This document shows, one piece after another, positions 25,449 through 36,200 of a stretch of 64,000 bases of DNA (the stretch's first letter is position 1; every line of letters begins with the position of its first letter). The DNA comes from Tetradesmus obliquus. Its lineage: Eukaryota > Chlorophyta > Chlorophyceae > Sphaeropleales > Scenedesmaceae. The notes under the pieces are model-generated. The model saw only the letters and a program-made list of their open reading frames with translations. It was not told the DNA's origin and did not search any database. The DNA lies in assembly GCA_030272155.1 (NCBI GenBank), contig CP126193.1:186001-250000 (forward strand), in the 5' to 3' direction. The position numbers and the translations under genes are program-made.

Positions 25449-26584
25449 AGCTGTGCAATGAGCCTGCTGCAGCCCGGCTGCGGCGCGGCAGTTGCTGCTG
25501 GCTTCGGCAACTGCCACTTCAGCAGCTTCAGCTGGCCGAGCTCGGAGGACGGTGAAGCATGGCGATGAGCCGGTTGCTGGTGCCGTGCAGTCGCTACCAT
25601 AGCGCAAGTTGCAGAAGCTAGCAAATGAGGGCTCCTGGCAGAGCCGTACAGCCACCAGCATGCACATTGCTGGCTGCGTTGGCATCATGTTGTGCATATA
25701 TGTTGTACATGACTAGTGTTACATCTTTGCTGGCAGCCGCTGACCAGGCTGGTGCCAGCAGGGTGCCCGCAGCACATGCCGGTGCACTGTGTGCTGGCAG
25801 CGGCCAGTGCCTATCATGGAAAGGCCGTGTGCCCTTGTCGCCAGCAGTGCTGGGAAATCCGTTGCTATGGTTGCAAAAGGTCCTGCATCACTGTGCATTG
25901 TGTGCTGAAGCACACATGCATTGCGTGCTGAAGCACACATGCATTGCGTGCTGAAGCACACACAGAATGCTGCTCAGCAGGGCTGACTTGTAACCAAGGA
26001 TTTGGCAGAACATGGGGCTTGATCCTGCTCTTGCTGCAGTCCAAGGATATGAGACACCATGATCTATTTGAACTGTCACGTGCGTCAATGGTCAACGCGG
26101 CGCACTGTGCAGAGACGTGGCCAACCAACCATTGTAGCTGGTGCGATGCAGACTCTTTATGGCTTGAGGTTTGATCAAACGGCAGCATCCATGGTAACAT
26201 GCATATGATGATGAAACTCAAGTGACGATCCATGCCCTCATAAAGGGAAGTATGAAGGAATACTTGCTGAGCACCGTTTGCGAATGGCTGGGCACCTTGC
26301 GGTGTTGAACTCCTCCTTGCCAAGGATCTGGGATCCTTTCAAACCGCAGTGCTGCATGTACATGCCAGATGTGCCACTGCCACCTCGTCCAGAAACACAC
26401 CAGGCCTCAGCACAGCACAGCAATTCAACCGCTGGATGAGTCATCCAGCGCCGACCGACAGCTGCAGCAGCAAGGCTCGTACAACACACCACGCTGTGTG
26501 ACATGTGCGCAGTCACCCGTTGCACCCGGCAGCACATCAGTGCGCTCACAAAAGTACATGTACACTGCAAACTCCCTGTCAACA
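25449..26584. other. Convergent intergenic region
   Basis: Lies between the aldolase stop (plus) and the sushi-like gene stop (minus). It holds a three-unit 23-bp tandem repeat (25895-25963). A TGTAA at 25989-25993 could serve the aldolase. No coding exon supported. Confidence 0.5.
25895..25963. repeat. 23-bp tandem repeat with palindromic core, three copies
   Basis: Three units of 23 bp, nearly identical. Each contains GTGCTGAAGCAC, whose arms GTGCT/AGCAC are inverted, so each unit could form a small hairpin. Confidence 0.9.
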
Positions 26585-28540
26585 TCACGGCTTGGTGCAA
26601 CCCTTGCCCCACAGCTCGCCCCAGTAGCCATAGCAGACTGCAAAATACCCCTCCCCAGTGTACGGCGCCACACACGGCGCGTTGCAGGCCAGGGGGCTGG
26701 CCAGATCCACACAATCATCCTCCCATGCAGCACCCGGCACCTCATAATCGGGTGGCGGCCCGCAGGTGGGGGTGTGGGCGCTGCAGCCGTCGAAGCCGGT
26801 GTCAATGTGGTCGGGTGTGGGTTGCAGCCAGGTGCCGTTGGTGCTGCAGGTGGAACTGAAGCCGCCACCCTGAGGGTGTGAAGGAGCAAGTGGCAGCAGC
26901 AGGCGGCAGCAGCAGGTGTGACAGAGCAGGTGGCAGGAGCACGTGGCAGGTGGCAGCAACAGGTAGGAAGGAGCGACTCGAATGAGCAGGTGGCAGCGTG
27001 CGTCATGGTGAAGTGTAAAAATAGTGCAGGAACAGTGCCGCCTCCCCTGTCCGCCTCAGATCGAGGCACGTGGCCGATGGCGTTGCTACTGTGGTGAGTG
27101 AGAACACACGCATACCAATCCTCAATGCTGTATGTGGAGGAGCGCTGCTGCAGACTGCACACGTATTTGGTGGCAGCAGATGGGCAGCCGGCGCTGCTGC
27201 AGCAGTCCCAGTGCCAGCCGCTGCCAGCATGCCGCAGGTGTGTAGTATGCAGCAGCGCTCCTCCACATACAGCATTGTGCAGTGCGGCACACATGTGTAC
27301 ACGCCAACCGGCTCACCTCGTACGGGCCGCTGCAGCGTGCAAAGCACTTGCTGCCAGCCAACGTCCCATTGCAGTCCTTTTCCCACACCGCCTGCCTGCC
27401 CAGGCTGAATGGTGGTGTGCCCAGGCATGGCACGGGCGCCAACTTCACGCAGCGGTTGTCCGTCTTTGCCCACTGCGGCATACCCGCAGAAGTGAGCGCG
27501 CAGCGAGCCGTGGCGTTTCCAATGTATCCTGCCGTTGCGTTGCAGGACGTGCTGCACGTGGAGTTGAGTGCAGCGCCGGCACACGTTGCTGGCCAGGGGT
27601 TGACGCCGGCGCCAGCAGCAGCAGGCAGCACGGGGCATAGCACAGGCGTGCAGCCGCCCTTGACAGCCGCCCAGCCGCGCTGCGTGCAGCGCGCCACTGG
27701 TGCGCCTTTGAAGCCGGCCGTTGTGTTGCATATGGCGGCGCAGCTGTCGCTCGGGCACGCTGCAGTGCACTTTCGTGTTGCCCGCTACCGTCCGTATGGC
27801 AGCGCAGGCGGGAGGCCGGTGCAGCCTGGTGTGCAACAAGCAGGTTGGACATGGTGCAAACATATGTTCAAGTTGGGGGCTTGTCAAGAGCGCTGTTCAG
27901 TTGCAGCAATTGGTGGTGCATACATGCGTTAAAAGCAGAGCGAGTTTTGCTGCAGCTGAACTTGCTGCAAGCGTTGTCAGCAGCAGATATATGCCATGCT
28001 GCGTTGACAGCTGTGTACCCCTGGCAGACGGTCTGGCAGGGGTACACTGCTGTCACCGCACGCTGGCCCACTGGCAGACATGGCCCATGTCCGACAGTGT
28101 CTGGGCAAGCCTGAAAGCAGCTGTCCCTGCTAGGCAGCAGCAGACTACACAAGAGTGCACGGGTGATGCCGCAATTGCTGTCACATTGTTCCTGGGTTGC
28201 AAGCTGCTGCTTGAACTGTCCTAGAGCATCCATAAAGCTGGGTGCAACATTTGCAGCGACACTGAGGCACTCAGCACCAGGCTCAGCCCTGGCTCAGCAG
28301 CTGCTGCAGGCTACCAGCGAGTCAATGATAAGACAACTAGCAAGGTTCAGGCGGTATTTGTTCACCTTTTGCACAAGTAGCTCTCTCAGTGGGACCTCCT
28401 CCTTCCCCTCCTGCGAGAACAGCCCCGGGGACGAAGAGACAAACCAAGCAGAACAGCGCTGCGTTGGTGATCGCTGCCACAAAAGTAAAACATGATAACA
28501 CACGTTGTCTATTGAACTGCGTACGCCCCTGTAAGTCCAT
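26585..28540 (-). CDS. Secreted sushi/CCP-like Cys-rich repeat protein (model incomplete)
   Basis: Well-supported 3' exons: 27317-27784 (phase 0) and 26585-26869. They encode three to four sushi-like units with the pattern C, PP, W, C, C-x3-C, Y/F-x-G, C, W, C, for example CNGTLAGSKCFARCSGPYEG, VPGAAWEDDCVDLASPLACN and the ending YFAVCYGYWGELWGKGC. A further exon, 28057-28288, continues the Cys-rich protein (CDSNCGITRALLC, CPDTVGHGPCLPVGQRA). The candidate first exon begins at 28540 and encodes a signal peptide (FTFVAAITNAALFCLVCLFV, then AVLAGGEGG). Its donors are phase 1, whereas 28057-28288 needs phase 2, so the 5' part is unresolved. An in-frame TAG at 27785-27787 sits inside what looks like the start of a repeat unit: either a splice acceptor edge or a real nonsense codon. 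CCP modules normally bind proteins or carbohydrates outside the cell. Confidence 0.5.
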
Positions 28541-29210
28541 GAGACCCGCTTCTGATGGTATGCCAAGGCTGCTGGGCCGGATGTTTGACAGAACTGCAAG
28601 ATGAAAACGGTAACCTGAGCAACTTGTGTTCAGCCGAATAGAAAGGTCATATATGTTAGTTGCTGCTGCCTTGCACGGGGACGCTCTGTCAGCTGCCATA
28701 TGACAGGCCAGGCGTAGGCCTACGCTAGGGTACGCACCTGACAAGCGAAGCACGGCACCTCTTTTTCCTGCCTGTCCGATTTAGCGCAATATATTTCATA
28801 TTATTGTACTAACTGGCACGTTCCACATGGTTCATAGCCGGTGGGCGGGAGTTCCGGTACGTCACCGTGATGTTCAAATTCACCGGTAGCGCCTCTGCTC
28901 TTTGCTCTCCGTACAACGTTCTCCTTTGATCTGCGTGTCCAGAAGCGTAACAGAGTTTTCTGGCACAACGGGGTTGCGGTATGCAATTTCTGGGTGAGCT
29001 TTGTCAGCAATGATATACTGAATGCAGTGCTGCCATGCGGAGCCACTGTGAGAGGGCCTCTGCAAGGCACGCTCAGCATGTGACGGGTGTGCCGAGCCGC
29101 TGCACACACAGCAGCTGCTGCCTCCTGCAAACCGATCGCATTGTTACACACCACAGCAGCAACTTGCTGCTATCGAACACCATCGGTCCTGCGCCTGGCT
29201 GAAGCATACA
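28541..29210. other. Intergenic region left of the CACTA element
   Basis: Contains the presumed promoter of the sushi-like gene. A 117-codon minus frame at 28801-29154 has no recognisable motif and was not called. Confidence 0.4.
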
Positions 29211-31886
29211 CACTATGGTCACCGAGATGTCCAGCTGCATGTCCAGTTGCAGGTGTGCAACTGGACATGCCACATGGCATGTCCAGTGTGGGACTGGACA
29301 TGGCCATGTCCAGTGTGCTGCTGGACATCGAGCAGGTGACTGGACAAGGCAACTGGACTTTAAACCAGTGCAATATAATTACTTAGAGAACATGCGTTCA
29401 ATGCAATAAACAAGTTTTTGAGGCAGGGCAGCGAGATCGAGGTGCTCGGGTTGGCGCCCTCGACCCCCTGGTGCCAAGTCACTGCAACTGCTGCCTGGGC
29501 AAGTGGCCCATGGCCATGGGCTGCAACACAGTAAGCACGCAGCTGCAGCTGCTGCAACCCCAACAGAAGCTGGCAGCTGCTGCACCACAACGCTGAGGTT
29601 GACATGAAAAAAACACGCAGCTTGCTGCATTCACAGCAAAAGCTGCCAGCTGCTGCAATTACAACACATTGCTTGTGTGTAGAAGCAGTGGGGACAACAC
29701 ACATACCAGTTGACAAGAAACACATTGACAACATTGCCGTCCAACCACTGGTATGGAGCATGGCTATGCCAGTAGCACACGCAATTGCAATATCTGTGCA
29801 TCCTGCTGAAGGCAGTGCCAGCAAAGCAATGCAGCAGTGGGCTGCCATCACAGCTGCGTTCAACCATCTGCTGAAGACACCGCGTCTATTCCAGCAGCTG
29901 TTGATCGCGCACTGTTTCCTGCCCAGCCTGCAGCAACAGCGAGTTGGCATGCCGCCACCGCCCGCATTGATCACAAGTGTAGCAGTTGTCTCCACACCTG
30001 CAGCAGTGCAGCAGAAACATAGCAGTTGCATTTGATACGTGCAAGCTGCAGCGTAGGACGCGGCACTTGCTGAGGTTGGCCCCATGCCAACAGGGTCTGG
30101 GCCAGCAGGTGTGTGCGTGCCGACTGGCGCCCGCCACCTGCTTGCCACGCTCAAGAGCAACAGTCTGCGTCCTGAGCGCCAACCCAAATCGCTGCCGCTG
30201 CACTACACATACGAGGCAGACTGCTTGCACTGGCGTTCACCATCTTGAAGCTCACCAGTAAGTGCACCAGCCATGCCACGCTGACAGCTGATTGCTTCCT
30301 GTTTCCCCTGCCTGCCCATGCAAGCCTCGTGCCAAATCTTCACGAAAGCAATCGCCTAGCAGCGGGTCTGCCGCTGCATCAAATCCAGGCCCCACGCTTA
30401 CTGCAATCAAGTGTGAGACAAGCATATAGCAGCAGCTGGATGGGTGGTGTGCACTCCACACTGCGGGCATGGCAAGGCGTATGGTATGTGCGAAGTCACA
30501 GGCATGTTCTACATCATGCACCTGCTGGCCTGCTGGGCATGTGGTCTGCTGCCTGCGTTGTGGTTCATGTATGCATTGCACAGAATGCCAAGTGTGCGGC
30601 AGCACCATACTCAGACTAGGAAGAGCTGTCACTATATGACAGCAGCAGCAGCAGTAACGTGTTATGTTTTACGAGCATAACTCCGACCCACCTGTGATGC
30701 TGGGAAACGAACAGCTGGCAGGAGCCTGCAAACAGCAACAGCAGCATATGTGATGCACAACTGCACCTGGGGACAACCTGCACGCACACAGCCCTGCAAA
30801 GCTAGCATATCATGGCTGATGCAGCTGTACATGCAACTGATCCTGATCTGGTCATTGTTTGTTCATTTCTGCGACGGTACTGCTGCAATACTGCAACTGT
30901 TGCTGCTGCTGCTGTGCCACAGTGAGCTGGGTGCCTGCTGTCGTTCCAGCCGCTGCTGATCTGCCTGTGAGTGGCTTACCATCGCTTCAATGTAGAACGA
31001 TGATCAACTTGCTGCGCCAGGCGCTTCAAACAGTGTATGATGTCCTGCAGGATCATCCGTGAAGCTGCCTACTGCTGCACAGACTGCTGCAGCTCAATGA
31101 GCAGGCGTCCGCAGCCACCTGAACACTCGATGCTCGCATTGATCTGTTGTATTTCATGCTTATTGTTCGCGAAGGGCTCTGCCAGCGGACACAAGCCCAC
31201 CGCCTGTTTCAGCCCTGCGCACTATCTGCACAGCAGCTGCGGTGCGCGACATGGGTGCGATCACTCGTGTGCTTCTGTAGTAATCATAGAGAAACTGTTG
31301 TTCGCACCTGATTACTTGCCAGTCGACGATCAGTCCACGGCCGTTTGCCACCTGCCGTTTTGTATTGTAACAAATGACACGCCTGCAGCACCGCGCAACA
31401 GGACTATTCCGACAAATGAACGAAAGGTGTAAGAATTGAAACGACCTAGTGGAGAGGCTGGCATTTCAGCAGTAGGGGGAGACTGAACAACACTGTGGTG
31501 ACATGCTGATCTTCGCTGTGAGGCACTATGGTGCCATGAAACACATTCACCAAGTATTCTAGTTTAAGTTTCACTTATTTGCAGTCTTATTGCTGTGCAT
31601 TGTCGAGGTGGTGCTGACCTGACCACGACAAACCCTACAGCAAGTTCAGCTGCCGTGCTAGCTGTCAAAGCCCACAATATGTGCGGCAGACATGCATAAA
31701 CATCTAATCTGGGCTTCTGACGCTGGTAGCGTGTCGTATAAGACCATATATCGTCTAAGCAGCAGCAGATGTCCAGGTGCTAGCAGGCTGGACATGCGAC
31801 TGGACGTGCAGACCCACCAACTGGACACCATTTGGTGCAACTGGACATGCCTGGACATGCGACTGGACATCTCGGTGACCATAGTG
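29211..31886. mobile_element. CACTA (En/Spm-type) DNA transposon, apparently non-autonomous
   Basis: The element is 2,676 bp. It starts CACTATGGTCACC and ends with the exact inverse, GGTGACCATAGTG. The terminal inverted repeat is 24 bp perfect, extending to about 36 bp with two mismatches. It is flanked by ACA on both sides (29208-29210 and 31887-31889), fitting the 3-bp target duplication of this superfamily. Both ends carry many subterminal copies of ATGTCCAG or its complement in both orientations (29228-29355 and 31768-31870), as expected for CACTA elements. The interior has scattered open frames but nothing recognisable as a transposase, so it probably depends on a partner element elsewhere. 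Confidence 0.75.
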
Positions 31887-32071
31887 ACATGCTGCGGCGA
31901 CAGGCTGCCGGCAGCAATCACCAGGTGGCTGTCCCCCCCGTCCTCCACGAGCTGCAACGGCTGAAGGCCCCGATGCCGCAACCTGATCAGCTCAGATGCC
32001 GACAATCAGTGCCACACTGCCACCACCATGAACAAGACAGTCACCCCACAGCCCACCCCGCAGGCCTGGGG

Positions 32072-33182
32072 TCAGCTCAGCGCCACGATGCGGGCGCGGT
32101 ACTTGTCAATGTTGTTGGCGGTGAGCACCACCAGCATGTCGGGCCGCAGCGGGGCCTGCGTGAAGGGGCAGCGCCCCGACTCCGCCAGCACTGCCTTCCA
32201 GGTGGCCAGGCCCATCACGTGGCCAGCAGGGCTGACTGCAGGGTTGACCAGCGGCTCCAACGTCACAGGGTCCAGCACGCCTGAGGAAACAGCGTGCAGA
32301 GCAGGGGCAGTGTTGTTCAGCAGCGGGGTTGGGTGTGCAGGGGCGAGGGAGGACACTAACAGTCGTTTGGGGTGTGCATCATGCGATATAATGTTGTGCA
32401 AGCGGCGTCAGCGTCACCGGATCCAGCACGCCTGGGCGGGCAGGGTCTGAACACCGGGCAACGGGTGTAAACAGGCGGGCAGAGACACACGAGCAGTTCA
32501 GTGAGGTGTCATAGCGGCGCAAGCGGCTCCAGCGTCACAGGGTCCAGCACGCCTGAGGGGCAGAGCAGGGGCGGCGTGTGTGGAGAGGCGGCCGGCAGCA
32601 CACCCATAGTTACACGGGGTGCGCATCATGCAATGTACTGTGCAGGCGGCTCGAGCGTCACCGACTCCAGCACGCCTGGGCGGGCAGGGTTTAGGCACCA
32701 GGCGTTGGGTGTGAAAGGGCGGGCGGCGACGCACGAGCAGTTCAGCGAGGTGTGATAGCGGTGCACGTTGCTCCAGCGTCACAGGGTCCAGCACGGCTGG
32801 CGCGGGGTGGAAGCAGGGACGGTGGTGTGGAGGGGAGGGCGGCGGCGTGGTCAAGGCAGTGCGCTGTGCTGGCGGGTGCTGCAACATGACGCCCCGCTGG
32901 AATTATCGGGTCGCATGCAAAGCGGCTGCGCAGTGCATGCACAGCCTGCTTGCCGCCTAAATCCAAATCGTACTGCAGCAGCCGCTGCTGGCAGTGCACA
33001 GCCCTTGTGAGGCTGCAACACTCCCGCCCCCCAGGCCCACTTCCATTTGTTGTCACACTTGTTCACATTCCACATCACTCACCAGGCAGCAGCTGCGCCT
33101 CCTGCTCCAGGTGCGCCTCCTGGCCCGCCTCTGTGCAGCGCTTGATGTAGCGCTCGCGGCGGCTGACCGAGGACCAGCTGCG

Positions 33183-33213
<31 letters not shown>

Positions 33214-36200
33214 AAGGCCCGCAAGTCAGGCATGACAGGCACAAACATATGACACAGCAGCAGCAGCAGCAGCAGCAGCATGGCAGGCAGTGACGCAGGA
33301 TATATAGCACACTGCGTTGCTGACCATAGGAGCAGCTGAGCGCAACACAAGGTGCCACATGTTTGCCGCTAGCAGCTGCAGCAACATCATGCAACCACAC
33401 ACATTATCACAATTCTTATGCACTCACGCAGAGCCCTGGTAGCCGGGCGCATCTGCCTCCTCATCATCAGCATCAGCGCGGCCGCGCGCACGGCCACGCT
33501 TGCGGCCACCCGCGCCCCTGCTTGCATTGCTGCTGCTGGCACGCTGCGCTGCTGGCTGCACCGGCACGGGCATGCCAGCAGCCGCTGCCTCCCTGGCACA
33601 GCCACACACATATGCAGGGCAGCAAACCAATGGCAGTGACGTCAGCAGGCCGCCCAGCATGCAGCAGACGCAGCCGGTAGTGCTCACCACCTGTTGGGCA
33701 TGCTGTTGTAGCTATGAAGTGCCTTGTGCACAGGCTCGCATTGAAACAAGCCAAAGCCTAACGTATTGTCTCTGGCAGTTGCGGGATTTGACCCTTGCAG
33801 GTTATCATGCCTGGCTGCTGCCTGAACAGCCATGCACGCCCCTGGCACAGGCAGCAGCACCGCGCCACCCACTGCTTGCCCACTTTGGCCCACTGGACAC
33901 CCCCAAACACTCACACAGCCAGCGCACACACCCTCTGCAGCTGCATGGTGTGTCAGGCTGCTGTTTGCCAGTGGTGGTGCACAGGCGCTGCCTAAGACCC
34001 TCTGGGTGACACGCGCCCTTCAACACACACGCACAGCACATGCAAGCTGGCAGGTGTGTTACGGCGCAAAACCTGCGCTGCCGATGCTGCTCACCGCTGC
34101 TGCTTGCCCAGCCAGTAGGTGCTGCACAGGTGCTGCGGGTCCAGCGCCTCAATCGCTGCGATGGTGGCTGCGTCGTTCAGCCCAAAGTATTCTGGGCCCG
34201 CGATGGCGGTGCGTGGCGGCGGCGGCAGCGCCTCGCCCTGCGCGATGCGGCTGGTGATGACCGCGTTGATGCGCTTCAGGATCTGATGGCAGCAGCAGCA
34301 GCAGTGGGTTTAAGCTGCTGCGCAAAGCCTCTTGCTGCGCCAGACCGCTCTGCAGTGTTGCCTCGTCCATTGCAACTTGCAACCTCACTGTCAGCTACAC
34401 CACAGAGCAGCCACCAGATGGCATGCGCTAGCAGCACCACCTCGTCGACATCACCTACAAGCAGCACATTCATGCTTCGTGCATGCACCGAGACGTGCAC
34501 AGTGCCCCGTTGCTGTAGTGCATAACAGCTTGGCATGAGCGGCAGTGGTACACATCACCAGCAGCAACCCCTAGCGCCTCACCCCGCTCCAGCAGCCGGT
34601 GCAGCTCTTGGCCACGACCGGCTCATCCTGCCTGTCACGCGCCGTGACCACGAACGTGGGCGCGGGCCAGAACGTGCCGCCTTCCCCGATGATCTCGCAC
34701 TCATGCAGCGTGAGGGCCCCCAGGTCCACGCTGCTGCGGAACAGCAGGCGCGACCTGAAGCCCGCGGGGAAGATGTAGCCGGCATTGTACCACTCCGGCC
34801 GCGCCACCAGCTGGCCAACCTGCGCAGCAGCAGCAGCAGCAGCAGTAAATGCGTGTGAAGGCCCGCGTACATGCTGGCAGCAGCACCAGTAGTAGCGCCA
34901 TACGACTGTCAGCAGCAGCACGATCCAAACTTGCTGCAGCCTAGGCCGCAATGCATTTGCCATGCGCCAGCCAGCCAGCAGCACCCCGCACCTCAACCAG
35001 CTCTGTCGTCTTGTGAGACTTCTGGCGCACCCTGCCCCTGCATGTGTGCCCCGTGTCAGAGATGGCCCGGGTGGCCCTGCTGCTGCTGCCAATGCCGCCG
35101 CCACGCAGCGCGGCATCGCTGCCCCGCCGGCTGTCACCTGCTGCTGCGACTGCTGCTGCCGCCGACACTGCTGCGACTGCTGCAGCGCGGCTGCTGCGCC
35201 GCTGCGGCAGCTGCTGTGGCTGCTTCTGCCTACTAGTGCCTGCATCACCAGTCACAGCTGGGGCAGCTGCTGCTGGCGATGCTGTAGGCTGTAGAGCTGG
35301 TGTGCTGCCTGGCTCTGTTGTGGTGGAGGCATCAGACACTGCACCAGCAGGGTCAGCAGCAGTGATGGCAGCAGCTGCAGCGGATGCACCGTACTTACTG
35401 TCACTGACAAGGGCAGTTGTGGCACTGCTATGCTGCTGCTGCTGCTGCTGCTGCTGTTCCTGCTGCGGCTGCTGTGGTGGCAGCGGTGGTCGCTGCTGCT
35501 GAACGTCAGTGACTGGCGCATGCGTCTGAGGAGCCGCCTGCTGCAGCGGCAGCTCAGACTGGAATGCCTGTAGGCCCTGCTGCTGTTGCTGTTTCTGCCA
35601 CCGACTGTGCTGCTGCAAGAAGCTAGGGCTGACAGGTGCTGCTGCCGCTGCTGCAGCATCCGGTGCTGCTGACTGTGCTGCTGGCTCTGTACCGGCTGCT
35701 GCCCAGACTCTTGCTGTTGTTGCCACTGGCGCGCTCATCGGGGCTTCCATGATTGGGTGGCTGGTTGCCGCTGCTGTCTCTGCTGTCAGCGCTGCTGCGA
35801 CTGCCAATGCTGCTGCTATCTCGCTAGGGTCCAGCTGCTGTGGCTGCTGCTGCTGGAGGTGCTGTTCAACTAATGCTGGCTGAGCCAGTAGCCGTGGATG
35901 CTGCTGCTGCTGATGTTGCTTCTGATGTGGGCACTGATGGTACAGCTGCTGCTGCTGCTCTGCTGCCTTGCACTCATCACCTGCCTCATCTATTGCTGCT
36001 GCTGCAGTCTGCTGTGCTGCATCCACAGCAGCACCTGCTGCTGCCAAAGCTGCTCTGCTGTTGCTGCTGCTGGTGGTGGCAGCTCTGGAGCCCCTGCCTG
36101 CTGCTGCCGCTGCTGCCGCCTGGTGTGCTGCTGCGTCTTCTGCCTCCTGCCACTTGTGCTCCTCAAGCAGCACCTCCCAGGCAGTGCAGATGGGCACAGA

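Noticed and set aside
26187..26234. Fourth (ATG)n-tailed retroposon copy
   Set aside because: The GGTAACATG and ATGATGATG pieces are present but interrupted, and the flanking match is only about 7 bp.
28801..29154. 117-codon minus-strand frame left of the CACTA element
   Set aside because: No recognisable domain, no splice partner; compatible with chance.
29360..30187. 275-codon minus-strand frame inside the CACTA element as a transposase
   Set aside because: No DDE-like or TNP2-like motif could be recognised; composition is Ala/Cys-rich like other chance frames here.
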